From positions 13,808-77,807 of the forward strand of contig CAYUPI010000027.1 in NCBI GenBank assembly GCA_964446585.1: 64,000 nt of DNA. Reading direction: 5' to 3'. This stretch comes from CAYUPI01 sp964446585 (lineage in GTDB: Bacteria; Verrucomicrobiota; Verrucomicrobiia; Limisphaerales; UBA8199). The notes under the pieces were generated by a model that saw only the letters and a program-made list of their open reading frames with translations, ran no database searches and had not been told where the DNA came from. A program made the position numbers and the translations under genes. How positions within the stretch are numbered: the first letter of the stretch is position 1; each line of letters opens with the position of its first letter. Positions 9,087-18,558 of this stretch are shown here, piece by piece.

Positions 9087-9458
9087 TTATTTCCATGTCA
9101 ATACCCCTTTCTGCCACGCCCAAACCAGACCCTCGGCCAGCAACAGAAGGAAAATCATCATGGCCACGAACGCACCGGCGCTCAGCCCGTTGAAAGCCAC
9201 GGCAAAAGGCAGCAGGAAAATCGTTTCCACGTCAAAGATAAGGAAAATAATTGCGTAGAGGTAATACTCCGACTTGAACTGGACCCAGGCATCGCCTTTG
9301 GATTCCAGCCCGCACTCATAAATGGCGTTCTTGTCCTTGCCGGGTTTGGGTGGGGAGAACTTTTTCGCCCAGAGCCGGGCCAGGGCGAGAGGCGCCAGGG
9401 CAAAGGCCACTGCTCCCACCAGCAACACAACAATTAATAAATACGGGCTATCGTCCAT
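9087..9458 (-). CDS. nuoA: NADH-quinone oxidoreductase subunit A
   Basis: First gene of the complex I operon. It encodes a three-helix membrane subunit (ND3 homologue), about 123 aa. The conserved loop reads NAIYECGLESKGD, which contains the Cys that reports the active/deactive state in the family. Three in-frame starts lie close together (GTG 9467, ATG 9464, ATG 9458). I prefer 9458 because AGGTGAT, a good anti-SD match, lies 4 nt upstream of it. Confidence 0.93.
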   Translation of the reverse strand: MDDSPYLLIVVLLVGAVAFALAPLALARLWAKKFSPPKPGKDKNAIYECGLESKGDAWVQFKSEYYLYAIIFLIFDVETIFLLPFAVAFNGLSAGAFVAMMIFLLLLAEGLVWAWQKGVLTWK

Positions 9459-9646
9459 CTGCATCACCTTACATAATCACCATTTCCGGCCTACCGTACC
9501 AGCCGAAGATGGGCGCGTCAAGGGAGTGAACCATTTCCGGAACGGTTCGACGCGCCATTTCTTGAGAAAAACCAACCGAAAACTGTCCTCCAAGAAACCG
9601 CCGCCGGCCGCCTCTCTCTGGGTCGAACCGGCGAAAAATGAACCAT

Positions 9647-9913
9647 TCAGGAGGGGTGCTGCTTCCGCAAGCCGACTGAATGAGCGATTTCGTCAAATTC
9701 TTCGTGGCTGACGGTTTCGAGCCGTTTGCCGGCCGCGGCAAGCTTCTCGTTGATCTTGATGGCTTTTTCGGTCATGACCTGGTGCGTGTCTTTCGAGCCG
9801 CCCAGGAGGACGAAGTTCGGACCTGTGGTCAGCCGTTTGTGGCCATCCGAATCAAGTCCGAGGCCGAGCATCAGTGCCCTGCTCTGCACCTTTCTTTTGG
9901 TCATGTTCGCCAT
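9647..9913 (-). CDS. Conserved hypothetical protein, 88 aa
   Basis: Small soluble, basic protein with no membrane segment. It reads like a conserved phylum protein: the N-terminal half (TKRKVQSRALMLGLG, then GPNFVLLGGSKDTH) is well ordered, and the C-terminal half is an amphipathic helix (EKAIKINEKLAAAGKRL). The start could be ATG 9913 or the ATG three codons later. It stands alone between smc and the nuo operon, and the 180 bp toward nuoA hold nothing I recognise. I assign no function. Confidence 0.7.
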   Translation of the reverse strand: MANMTKRKVQSRALMLGLGLDSDGHKRLTTGPNFVLLGGSKDTHQVMTEKAIKINEKLAAAGKRLETVSHEEFDEIAHSVGLRKQHPS

Positions 9914-10006
9914 AAATTCAAGTTAGGATTTGGCCGGAAATACGTCAATCAGAACCGCTGCACGGCGTCCTGTTCCCCCTCCAGTACCGCGTTGATTCGC
10001 TGCAAA

Positions 10007-13000
10007 TCACGCCGGAGTGGCAAATTCGGCCGGCCCGGCCGCGAGCGGCGCGCCTTGCGCGACGATAGAAATCTCAAGGGTTTCTTCGCGCTTGTGCGGC
10101 TCGTCCTCCTCCTCATCGACAGAACGGCTGTTCGTCGGCGTTTCCAGGGAGGTGGGCCGATGATCGGTAACTGCGTCATCGGCCTTGTGAAACCGGACAC
10201 TGACGATCTTGCTGACCCCCTGCTCCTGCATGGTCACGCCGTAGAGCACGTCGGCCATGCCGATGGTGCGTTTGTTATGCGTAATGATGATGAACTGGGA
10301 GTGGGCCAGAAACCGTTGCAAGACGCGAATAAAACGGTTGATGTTCGATTCGTCCAGCGGCGCGTCCAGCTCGTCCAGCACGCAGAAGGGGCTTGGTTTG
10401 ACCTGATAAATTGAAAAAAGCAGCGCGACGGCGGTCATGGTTTGTTCGCCGCCGGAGAGCAGCGAAATCGTCTGCAACTGCTTGCCTGGCGGGCGGGCGA
10501 CGATGTCGATGCCGCTTTCGAGCAGATCGTTTTCGTCCATCAGCAGCAGGTCGGCTTTGCCGCCGCCAAAAACTTCCGTGAACATCGCGCGGAAATTCTC
10601 GCGGATCTTTTCGAAGGTCTCCCGGAACATCTCCCGCGTCTGGACGTTGATTCGGCTAATCACTTCGAGCAATTGCGCCCTGGCCTGGACCAGGTCGTCA
10701 TGCTGTTGGCTGAGGAACTGATGGCGCTGCTCAGTTTCCTCGTATTCTTCGATAGCAACCAGGTTGACCGGCCCCATCTCATCGAGGCGCTGCTGCAAAG
10801 CCGCTACCTGCTGCGCCACGACCGCCCAGTCCGTGGCGGCGCCGCACGCGGCCATTTCTTGGGGAGTCATCACGTGGACCTTGGCCTGGCCTTCCTCGGC
10901 AAACGTGATGGTGATGCACTCGCTGCGCACGTCGTCCAGCCGGACGTGGTACTTTTGCTCAATCCGCTCGCGCAGATTCTGGACGGACATTTCCTTCTGG
11001 GCCAATTCGACCTCAATCGCGCCGCGTCGTTGCTGCGCCTCGGCAAGGCGCCGGCGCTCTTCGCGCAGGCCCTCTTCGCGGGAGCCGATCGCCGACTCCT
11101 CGGCCTGCTGCTGGGACAACAACTCACCCGCATGGGCATTCACTTGCTCGCGCCGCCCATGCAAGGTCTCGATTTGAGCGCGCGACTCCTGGATTTCCAG
11201 TTCCGCCTGCTGCTTGCGGGTGACGAACGCGCCGAGGTCATTGCGCCGCTGGTCGATGACCTGGCTGAGCTCGTGACGCCGTTGCTCGAGCGCCTGCTGT
11301 TGTTGCTGGAAAGAGGCGCACATCTGCTCTTCGGTGGCGAGCGCAACTTTGCTCTCGGTCAAGCCTCCGTTGGCCGTGTCCCGGTGCTGGCGCAGGTTCT
11401 CCAGGCGAGCAGTCAGCGAAGCGACGTGAGCCTGGCCGCCGAGCTCGAGTGTCCCGAGTTCTTCGGCCCTGGCCGCGAGCGCGGCGCGTTTCTGCATGCC
11501 CTCCTGTTCCTGGGCCGCCAGGCTCTGGATTTCATAGACCACCGTCTCAATCTTCTGGTGCAGCAGGCGCTGCGAATTCTGCAAGGCGGTGAATTCGCCT
11601 TCGCGCGTGGCAATGGCTACCTCCTGCGTGCGGAGATTGGTTTGGGCATGTTGCAGACTAGCTTGCAGGCCGGTCTGCTCGCTCTGCAAGTCGCCCTTGC
11701 GGCCGCTGACGGCGGACACCTGCTCGTGTAATTGGGAGAGCGTGGTTTGCAATTCGGCGATCTGATTTTTCCTTCCGAGAATGGAAGCGGGCGCTTTGCC
11801 GTTGCTGTGACCGTTCAAATAGCCGCCGGTATAGACACCCTGCCGGCTGAGCAACTCCCCAGCCAGGGTAACGTAGTGAAACGCCCCGTTGGTGTCGCGC
11901 CAGGCAGCCGTCGCCGCCTCCAAATCGCGGACAATTCTCGTCATGCCCAGCAATCGTTCCAGCAAGGGACGCACCGAGGGCTCCCCTTGGACGACGGCCA
12001 TGGCCGCGAGCGGCTCGCCGTTGAGCTCGCAGTTGGAGGTGGCCAGTGCGCGTTCCCAGCCGTTCGAATCTCCATTGCCGCTTTTGGAGCTTTCGTCCGC
12101 GGGCGAGTCGGAATGTCCATTGCGCAGAAACGCCAGCGGCGCGATGCTGGCCCGGCCTCGTTTGTTCTGGTTGAGATCGAGCAGGATTTGATGCGCCGAT
12201 TCCGGCTGCTCCGTTAATACCAGTTGCAGGTGGTGGCCGAGCGCTGTCTCGATGGCGGTGACGTACTGGTCAGGAACGCGGATGCTGTCGGCGAGCGAGC
12301 CCAACACGTGGCGGGACTGCGCGAGCGCTGCGAGGGAACCGGCGCTGAATCCTTCGTGCTCGGCTTGCAACTGTTCCAGCACATCCAGCCGCGAGCGATT
12401 GCCCGCTTGCTCCTCGAGAAACCGATCCTGCTCCTGGGCGGCGGTCTCCATTTCCCGCTGAATTTCCTGCAACCGCGCCTGGCGTTGCTCGACCGTGCCG
12501 CGTTGAGTTTGGGCATCGAGTTTCTGCGCCTGGACGTTCGCCGCGAACTCGTGCAAGCGCGCTTCCAACCTGGTGCGTTCTTCTTCCAGTTGGATTTTTT
12601 CGGCCGACAGCTTTTCCAACCGGACCACGTTGCCTTGTTTTTGGAGATCCAACGCGGTGAGTTCGTTGCGCGCGCGGCTCAAGTCTTGCGCGGCGCTGAA
12701 GGCGTCCGCCTGGGCCTGGCGTAAAGCTTCCTGTTGCCGGCGCAATTGGTCTTCAACTTTCGCCAGCGCCTCTTCCTTCTCCGTGAGTGTTTGCCGATGG
12801 CCCGCCATCGCGGACTGCGACGCCGATAACTGCGTGGCCACGGTCCCCAACTCCTGTTCGGCGACACGGCGACGCTCCTCAGCCTGGGTCAAGTCCGCCA
12901 GCGCTTTGGAATTTTGCGCCGCAAATTCGCGCAGCCGCTCTTCGTTGAATTGGATGCGGCTCTCGTGTCGATCGATTTCGCCTTTAAGCTCCAGTCCTCG

Positions 13001-13882
13001 TTGTTGTTCTGCCGCAATTTCGTGCTCCAGCTCCGAGAGCCGCTCGCGCAGTTCGCCGATTTCGTCCTCGCAACGCAACACCGTTGCTGAGCTGGCTTCG
13101 ATTTCGTTTCGCAATTTCTCCGCGGCGGTTTGACGCTCCCGAATATCGGCCTGGAAGACATCGAACTGATGGCGGGCGAGTTGTGTGTCCAGGTGTTGGA
13201 GCTCAGAGGAGAGTTGTTTGTAGCGTCGGGCTTTGCCGGCCTGGCGTTGGAGCGAGCCGATTTGCCGCTTGACCTCGCGCACCAGGTCAGCCACGCGCAG
13301 CAAATTCTGCTCGGTGTACTCCAGCTTGCGCAGCGCCTCTTTCTTTTGAGTCTTGAACTTGGTGATGCCTGCCGCCTCTTCGAAAATCATCCGGCGATCC
13401 TCGGGCTTGCTCGAGAGAATCTGCGTGATGTTGCCCTGGGCCATGATGCTGTAGCTGGTGCGCCCCACCCCTGTGCCCATGAACAACTGCTGAATGTCTT
13501 TAAGCCGGCACGATGTCTTGTTGATGAAGTACTCGCTGCCTCCATCCCGGAACACCCGGCGCGTGATCGTCACCTCGTTGTAGGCCATTTCCACCCCGGC
13601 CGCATGCAAATGCTCCTCGTCCACGCCTCCAATTGTGAGCGACACTTCGGCCATGCCCATCGGTTTCCGGCCATCCGTGCCGTTAAAAATCACATCGGCC
13701 ATCTCCCCGCCGCGCAGTGCCTTGGCGGATTGCTCGCCCAAAACCCAGCGAATGGCGTCCGAAACATTCGACTTGCCACAACCGTTGGGACCGACGATGG
13801 CGGTGACGCCCGGTTGGAAGTTCAGGGCCGTTTTGTCCGCAAAGGATTTGAATCCCAGAACCGTTAAATTCTTTAGATACAT
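10007..13882 (-). CDS. smc: Chromosome segregation protein SMC
   Basis: Structural-maintenance-of-chromosomes ATPase that organises and segregates the nucleoid. From the ATG at 13882 it is 1291 aa, longer than the usual 1150-1200. Residues 31-38 are the Walker A loop (GPNGCGKS). Two long coiled coils, rich in Gln/Glu/Arg, flank a hinge near residues 510-690. The C-terminal head carries LLSGGEQTM (signature) and CVLDELDAPLDE (Walker B). An upstream start at 13936 would add 18 hydrophobic residues before the conserved MYLKNLTVLGFKSF and is unlikely. About 100 residues after the head are a poorly conserved tail. Confidence 0.96.
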   Translation of the reverse strand: MYLKNLTVLGFKSFADKTALNFQPGVTAIVGPNGCGKSNVSDAIRWVLGEQSAKALRGGEMADVIFNGTDGRKPMGMAEVSLTIGGVDEEHLHAAGVEMAYNEVTITRRVFRDGGSEYFINKTSCRLKDIQQLFMGTGVGRTSYSIMAQGNITQILSSKPEDRRMIFEEAAGITKFKTQKKEALRKLEYTEQNLLRVADLVREVKRQIGSLQRQAGKARRYKQLSSELQHLDTQLARHQFDVFQADIRERQTAAEKLRNEIEASSATVLRCEDEIGELRERLSELEHEIAAEQQRGLELKGEIDRHESRIQFNEERLREFAAQNSKALADLTQAEERRRVAEQELGTVATQLSASQSAMAGHRQTLTEKEEALAKVEDQLRRQQEALRQAQADAFSAAQDLSRARNELTALDLQKQGNVVRLEKLSAEKIQLEEERTRLEARLHEFAANVQAQKLDAQTQRGTVEQRQARLQEIQREMETAAQEQDRFLEEQAGNRSRLDVLEQLQAEHEGFSAGSLAALAQSRHVLGSLADSIRVPDQYVTAIETALGHHLQLVLTEQPESAHQILLDLNQNKRGRASIAPLAFLRNGHSDSPADESSKSGNGDSNGWERALATSNCELNGEPLAAMAVVQGEPSVRPLLERLLGMTRIVRDLEAATAAWRDTNGAFHYVTLAGELLSRQGVYTGGYLNGHSNGKAPASILGRKNQIAELQTTLSQLHEQVSAVSGRKGDLQSEQTGLQASLQHAQTNLRTQEVAIATREGEFTALQNSQRLLHQKIETVVYEIQSLAAQEQEGMQKRAALAARAEELGTLELGGQAHVASLTARLENLRQHRDTANGGLTESKVALATEEQMCASFQQQQQALEQRRHELSQVIDQRRNDLGAFVTRKQQAELEIQESRAQIETLHGRREQVNAHAGELLSQQQAEESAIGSREEGLREERRRLAEAQQRRGAIEVELAQKEMSVQNLRERIEQKYHVRLDDVRSECITITFAEEGQAKVHVMTPQEMAACGAATDWAVVAQQVAALQQRLDEMGPVNLVAIEEYEETEQRHQFLSQQHDDLVQARAQLLEVISRINVQTREMFRETFEKIRENFRAMFTEVFGGGKADLLLMDENDLLESGIDIVARPPGKQLQTISLLSGGEQTMTAVALLFSIYQVKPSPFCVLDELDAPLDESNINRFIRVLQRFLAHSQFIIITHNKRTIGMADVLYGVTMQEQGVSKIVSVRFHKADDAVTDHRPTSLETPTNSRSVDEEEDEPHKREETLEISIVAQGAPLAAGPAEFATPA

Positions 13883-14111
13883 GAGCTTATCAATCAGAAT
13901 CAAGCACGCCCTGAGAAGTAAAGCAAAAAACCACAATCCCTAGGGCGCAGTTTCCGTCGGAGCACAATCTATTGGTGAGGAACCGAGATTGGAATTGTGC
14001 CCAGCAACCGCTATTCACCGCTGCTAAACTGCTATGGTATGGCTTTTACACAACTTCAGGCCGCCACGCAACATCTTTTTTCCATCCAAAACCTTGCGGC
14101 GGCTCGAGTTT

Positions 14112-14750
14112 TCAACTGCTCGATGGTTCCAATTGGGCAATGGCCGCCATTGTTTCATTGGCCACTTGCTGATAGATTTCTTTGAGCCGCTCTTTCGAGC
14201 AACTTTTTGCTTCCTCCCTGAGCTGCTCGAACGTCATCGGCAGTCCGAATTTGACGTCCACACGGCGCGGCCGCGGGAAGCCCATGTGACGATTATAAGC
14301 TTCGAAGGTCCCGAAAACGCGGACGGGAACAACAGGAGCGTTGGATTTGATTACGGTCAGGCCGAGGCCGGAACGGGCCGGCTGGAGCTTGCCATCATGG
14401 GTCCGGGTGCCCTCCGGGAACATGATGATGGCCCCCCCGTCAAGCAACCGATCGAGAATCGCCTTCAGACCTTTGGCGCCTCCGCCCTCGCGGTTTACGG
14501 GCACTGAGTGCCACCGGCGCAACACCCAACCGAGCACCGGCACGGTGAACAGGTCGTCCCGGGCGAGATAATTGATTTCTCGAGCCACACTGGAACCAAC
14601 CAGAAACGGATCGAGGAAGCTGGCGTGGTTTGAGGCCAGGATCACCGGCCCAGTCTTTGGAACGCGCTCGGGATTGAACGCACGCCTCCGGAAAAAGATG
14701 GCGAAGAGAAATCGCCAGCCCCACCAACTGACAAGATAGAAGGGCGTCAT
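14112..14750 (-). CDS. plsC: 1-acyl-sn-glycerol-3-phosphate acyltransferase
   Basis: Membrane-associated acyltransferase that converts lysophosphatidate to phosphatidate in phospholipid synthesis. It is 212 aa. The catalytic HX4D motif is present as NHASFLDP near residue 41 and the second motif as FPEGTR near residue 110. An N-terminal hydrophobic segment precedes them. It lies 12 bp after cmk and downstream of aroA, so aroA-cmk-plsC probably form one transcript. The acyl specificity cannot be read from the sequence. Confidence 0.92.
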   Translation of the reverse strand: MTPFYLVSWWGWRFLFAIFFRRRAFNPERVPKTGPVILASNHASFLDPFLVGSSVAREINYLARDDLFTVPVLGWVLRRWHSVPVNREGGGAKGLKAILDRLLDGGAIIMFPEGTRTHDGKLQPARSGLGLTVIKSNAPVVPVRVFGTFEAYNRHMGFPRPRRVDVKFGLPMTFEQLREEAKSCSKERLKEIYQQVANETMAAIAQLEPSSS

Positions 14751-14762
14751 AGGCTCTCGGCC

Positions 14763-15440
14763 CTATACACCTTGTCCTTCTTCTTTTTCGCGCGCCGATA
14801 GCTTTTCTTTCACATCGGCAAGAATTAGTCCGCTGGTCTGGTCCGAAGTCAGGTTCGAGTTGTTGATGATTTTCGCGCCCAGGGCAATCATCAATGGCGC
14901 GGCGGCGCGCTGGCTATCGCGCTGGTCACGTACCGCTAGATTCTCCTGAATCCCATCTGCAGCACGCCGGCGGCTGCGCTCTTCCAGGTGGGCATCGAGA
15001 TAGTATTTGAAATCCGTTTCCGGAAACACGTTGGTGCCAATGTCGCGCCCTTCCATCACCAGGTTGCCGAACTGGATGCACTCGCGCTGCGTCTTTTTCA
15101 TCCAGTCGCGCACCTTCGGAACAGCGGCGACGTGAGGCACGGCTGCGCTGACCTCATTGCTGCGAATCTCCTGCTCGGGATAATAGCCGTCCACGGTCAA
15201 CTGGACGTGATTGTCCACGCATTGCAGCCTGGTCTTCCACCGACGGCACGCGGCCTCCACGGCCTTCGGGTCGTGGACGTCGATGTTGTGTTGCAGACAG
15301 TACCAGGCCAACGTGCGATACATCGCTCCCGTGTCCACATGTACGAAGTTCAACGCCCGTGCTACCAGCTTGGCATTAGTGCTCTTGCCGCTGGCGCTCG
15401 TGCCGTCAATGGCGATGACGATTGGATGTTTCTGGGGCAT
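14763..15440 (-). CDS. cmk: Cytidylate kinase
   Basis: Phosphorylates CMP and dCMP to the diphosphates. From the ATG at 15440 it is 225 aa, the normal size, and residues 13-20 are the P-loop (GTSASGKS). The HVDTGAMYRT segment and the MEGRDIGTNVFP segment are typical of the family. The open frame continues upstream to 15659, but that would overlap the end of aroA and adds no conserved sequence. The aroA-cmk order is common in bacteria. Confidence 0.94.
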   Translation of the reverse strand: MPQKHPIVIAIDGTSASGKSTNAKLVARALNFVHVDTGAMYRTLAWYCLQHNIDVHDPKAVEAACRRWKTRLQCVDNHVQLTVDGYYPEQEIRSNEVSAAVPHVAAVPKVRDWMKKTQRECIQFGNLVMEGRDIGTNVFPETDFKYYLDAHLEERSRRRAADGIQENLAVRDQRDSQRAAAPLMIALGAKIINNSNLTSDQTSGLILADVKEKLSAREKEEGQGV

Positions 15441-15475
15441 CGGTTTCGATGAACTGAGATGTAACCGGCAAACGA

Positions 15476-16840
15476 TCAGTCGGCAAACAATTCCTCGAGC
15501 CTCAACGCTCGGCGGCTGCGGGCTTCCAAAATAGTCGCTCCCAGCCCTTTCGGCGGCGCGGCGGCGAGTTTTTGAAAAAAATTTGGGAAGGTCTTCTTCA
15601 CGCAAGCGGGATTCCTGATCTTTATCCCGGCCACCTTCAATCCCAGGGTTGCGAAGCACATGGCCATCCGATGATCGTTGTAGGTTTCGATCTCAGCGCG
15701 GTGCAGGTCAGATGGGAAAATATCCAGTGTATCGTCGGACTCAACTACTTTGGCACCACATTTGGTCAGCTCGCTTCTCAATGCGACTACACGCTCGCAT
15801 TCTTGCACGCGGAGACGGCCAAGTTCTGTAAAGCGCATTGGCTCGATCGAAAATGGCGCCAACACGATTGCCGTCATGATGCTGTCACCGAGATCGTGCC
15901 GGCGCGAGATTACCTTTCTGGAAAATACCACCCGGAGGTTGCTGCTCCCTAGTTGAGGCAGTATTTCAATGAAACGTCGATCCACCTGCCAGTCGGTGGC
16001 CGGCCACCGGGCGACGGCGATCCCCACGACGGACTTGAGCGATCGTGCCAAGCCAAGCTGCTCCCCGCGTTGGTGCTCCCCTTGCGGAAGGAAAGACCCA
16101 GCAGCGAGAAAGTAACTCCCACTCGAAGCATCAGGTTCAATCGAAACTGAGCCGCCTCCGTGAGGAAAGCTGGCGAGCAGCTTCTCTGTCATCTTGACGT
16201 AAGGTGATTCCTCCGCATTCTCGCCCGTTACTTCAACCTGCCAATGGCCTTTGACAGAGCACAGGATCAAACCAGAGGCAAACTGTGAACTTTCCGCAAT
16301 GCTCACGCGGCATCGTCCCGCGCGCGGGCCAGTGCCATAGATGAGCGCCGGCAATCTGTCGTTCGGGGAATCTATTCGATATCCCAACTCGCGCAGCGCG
16401 CCGAAGAGCGCCGCCTCAGGCCGTTCGTGCATTCTCGGCACTCCGTGCAGCCGATAGGCACCATGTCCCAGAGCTACCAGCGCCGCCAAGAACCGTGCGG
16501 CTGTCCCCGCGTTGCCGACAAATATCTCCACCGGCTTGTCCGCCGTGCCGGCGTTTGGAATCTTGCCGCCCAAACCAGATATGATGATGGTCCTGTTGCA
16601 GATCTCGTCCGGGTCGGCCTCCACTCGTAGCACGAACCCGAGCTTGCGGAGCGCCTCGACCATAACCTGGGTGTCCTCGCTCCAGAGCGCGCCCTGCAAG
16701 GTCGTTTGTCCATCCGCCAGTGCTGCCAGGATCAATGCACGGTTTGTGATGCTCTTGGAGCCAGGCACGGTGATTTCGGCACGCACAGGCTTATCGAGCG
16801 GGACAATTTCGATGAGGTCGGGAAGTGGCACGTTTGCCAA
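15476..16840 (-). CDS. aroA: 3-phosphoshikimate 1-carboxyvinyltransferase (EPSP synthase)
   Basis: Sixth step of the shikimate pathway: joins shikimate-3-phosphate and phosphoenolpyruvate. It is 454 aa. The N-terminal PGSKSITNRALILAALADG and the GNAGTAARFLAAL segment (PEP/S3P binding) are clear. The C-terminal half has YNDHRMAMCFA and the catalytic-domain acidic residues. It is part of an aromatic cluster with tyrA, separated from it by the toxin-antitoxin pair. Confidence 0.95.
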   Translation of the reverse strand: MANVPLPDLIEIVPLDKPVRAEITVPGSKSITNRALILAALADGQTTLQGALWSEDTQVMVEALRKLGFVLRVEADPDEICNRTIIISGLGGKIPNAGTADKPVEIFVGNAGTAARFLAALVALGHGAYRLHGVPRMHERPEAALFGALRELGYRIDSPNDRLPALIYGTGPRAGRCRVSIAESSQFASGLILCSVKGHWQVEVTGENAEESPYVKMTEKLLASFPHGGGSVSIEPDASSGSYFLAAGSFLPQGEHQRGEQLGLARSLKSVVGIAVARWPATDWQVDRRFIEILPQLGSSNLRVVFSRKVISRRHDLGDSIMTAIVLAPFSIEPMRFTELGRLRVQECERVVALRSELTKCGAKVVESDDTLDIFPSDLHRAEIETYNDHRMAMCFATLGLKVAGIKIRNPACVKKTFPNFFQKLAAAPPKGLGATILEARSRRALRLEELFAD

Positions 16841-16847
16841 CCATGGG

Positions 16848-17254
16848 TTATGTCATTCGCCGCAACATTTCGGCAGGAAGAATGATCTCGATCCCGAATG
16901 GTTTTTCCAAGTTCAGAAGATCTTTGTCGTATGTCACGATGTACGAAGCTTGGGCCGCGAGCGCGCATGCAAGATAAGGCTCGTCCTTCTTATCACGGCT
17001 CCGCTGTTTTCCCAACGATGCCGGTTCAAAGTGCTGTGATGCGTGCTTGATCCAGGCCAATTTCGGATGCGGATCCACTTCTGAGTTTTCCTCTTTAGCC
17101 GCTCCGGAATCACCGCCTCATATTCTGCAAGAACCGCATTAGTGAGACACAGCCGAATCCGGCGCTCGGCCGCGAGCTTCAGACACTGCCGAGCGGTGCC
17201 GCGCCAGCCAATGGCTGCCAATACCACGTTGCAGTCCAGGACGACGCGAATCAT
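16848..17254 (-). pseudogene. PIN-domain toxin, frameshifted
   Basis: Ribonuclease toxin of a type II toxin-antitoxin pair, in two overlapping frames. The first frame (from ATG 17254) gives MIRVVLDCNVVLAAIGWRG and LTNAVLAEYEAVIPER, the N-terminal half of the PIN fold with its first Asp and Glu. The second frame (to 16848) gives RDKKDEPYLACALAAQASY, VTYDKDLLNL and IILPAEML, the C-terminal half with the remaining acidic residues. Joined, they give about 136 aa, the usual length. A single-base shift between about 17080 and 17130 explains this. It may be a true mutation or a sequencing error. Confidence 0.8.
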
Positions 17255-17493
17255 TCGCGCCTCTTGCGGAACGCTTTTTGACGCAAAATCGTGTGGTCGA
17301 TCACTTTATTATCCGGCTCACCCTTTCGCCCGCCATTGAACACTCGTTCAAACTCCTGAAGGTCCCTCGCCAGCTCTCTCTCCTCCAGGGCTCGCAGCCC
17401 GGCACGGATCACTTCCGATTGGTTGTTGTACCGACCAGAGGCAATCAGTTGGTCCACGAATCCCTGCCAATAGGCTGTTAGTGATACGCTCAT
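17251..17493 (-). CDS. CopG/ParD-type ribbon-helix-helix antitoxin
   Basis: Antitoxin partner of the PIN toxin. From the ATG at 17493 it is 80 aa. The N-terminus MSVSLTAYWQGFVDQLIASG followed by RYNNQSEVIRAGLRALEERE is the ParD-like RHH dimerisation and DNA-binding domain. The C-terminal 35 residues would bind the toxin. The stop overlaps the toxin start by 4 bp (ATGA). A perfect palindrome lies 3 bp upstream of the ATG and is a likely autoregulatory operator. Confidence 0.88.
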   Translation of the reverse strand: MSVSLTAYWQGFVDQLIASGRYNNQSEVIRAGLRALEERELARDLQEFERVFNGGRKGEPDNKVIDHTILRQKAFRKRRE

Positions 17494-17495
17494 GG

Positions 17496-17516
17496 CTATT
17501 AGATACCATCTAATAG
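17496..17516. promoter_or_regulatory. Palindromic operator of the toxin-antitoxin operon
   Basis: CTATTAGAT, 3 bp spacer ACC, then ATCTAATAG: a perfect 9 bp inverted repeat. It ends 2 bases before the antitoxin ATG on the minus strand, so a bound RHH antitoxin dimer would block transcription or translation start. RHH antitoxins are known to autorepress through such sites. The role here is inferred from position. Confidence 0.75.
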
Positions 17517-17539
17517 TAATTGAGTCAACCTGACAGGGG

Positions 17540-18424
17540 TCATTCCGGCGAGCTCGAGGCTCCAAGGTCTTGCCAGCGATCGCGCCGTGATTTCGCCTCA
17601 ACCAGGAACTGCTCCAAAGACCGCGTCTCGCCCTTTTTGATCAACCGTTGAATCCTTTGCAAATCGCGGATGAACAGGCCCAATGCTCCTCCGAGACGCT
17701 TGCGATTTGCCAGCGCTATGTCGCGCCACATCTGCGGTGAGCCGGAAGCGATGCGTGTCGTGTCACGAAATCCATTCGCGCAAAGCCCGGACTGTTCCCT
17801 CGGCCAGGCTGGGTCGAGCACGAAGTTTGCCAGCGTGGCCGCCACCACATGGGGCAAGTGACTCGACCGGCTCACTAGCGCATCATGCTGAGCCGGCGTC
17901 AGCCGCAGCACGCGCGAGCCAACTGATTTCCAAAACCTTTCCACTTTTGACAGGGCCGCCTTGTTCGATTTAACAGTCGGCGTCACCACGCAAACGGCAT
18001 TCTCGAACAGGTCCTCACGGGCCGCTACGACTCCCATTTTCTCCGCGCCGGCCATCGGATGGCTGCCGATGAAATGAGCCCCGGCCCTCGCCGCCAGTGA
18101 TTCCAGTTCCCGAACGACACTAGCTTTGACGCTCCCGACATCCGTGATGATCGCTCCTAGTCTGATGGCACGGAGCATCTGCTGAAGCAGCGGCCGCATT
18201 TGCGCGATAGGCGTGCACAAAACGATCAGGTCTGCGCCGGCCACCGCGCTGGCCAAATCGCGCGTGGCTTCGTCAACTGCGCCTCGTTTTTTGCATTCCC
18301 TGATACTCGCCACGCGGCGAACGAATCCGACCACGGTTTCAGCCAATCGGCGTCGCCGCAACGCCAACCCCAACGACCCGCCCAGCAACCCTACGCCAAT
18401 CAATGTGACTTTTTTCCAGCGCAC
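17540..18424 (-). CDS. tyrA: Prephenate dehydrogenase
   Basis: NAD(P)-dependent oxidative decarboxylation of prephenate toward tyrosine. It is 294 aa from a GTG start. The Rossmann motif GVGLLGGSLG lies at residues 10-19, followed by SVKASVVRELE and the family SHPMAGAEKMGV motif near residue 120. The C-terminal helical domain contains SSHLPHVVAATLANF. Its neighbour aroA acts earlier in the same pathway; the TA pair between them looks like a later insertion. Confidence 0.92.
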   Translation of the reverse strand: MRWKKVTLIGVGLLGGSLGLALRRRRLAETVVGFVRRVASIRECKKRGAVDEATRDLASAVAGADLIVLCTPIAQMRPLLQQMLRAIRLGAIITDVGSVKASVVRELESLAARAGAHFIGSHPMAGAEKMGVVAAREDLFENAVCVVTPTVKSNKAALSKVERFWKSVGSRVLRLTPAQHDALVSRSSHLPHVVAATLANFVLDPAWPREQSGLCANGFRDTTRIASGSPQMWRDIALANRKRLGGALGLFIRDLQRIQRLIKKGETRSLEQFLVEAKSRRDRWQDLGASSSPE

Positions 18425-18558
18425 ACCCCGAGTTTCAGGCTTCGACAGATGTGTATCAACTTGAAAACTCGCCTCCTGAAAGTTTAGTTACGGCGAGCGA
18501 CGGGTCGCTAATGAGTACAAGCATCTGTGCACGGGTTCATGTGCTCGAATCCAAGGCC

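Noticed and set aside
9469..9741. 90-codon minus-strand frame next to nuoA
   Set aside because: Overlaps the better-supported 88-aa gene and has no family-like features.
10442..11731. 429-codon frame opposite smc
   Set aside because: It is antisense to the coiled-coil part of a clear smc gene and shows only the biased composition expected of a shadow frame.
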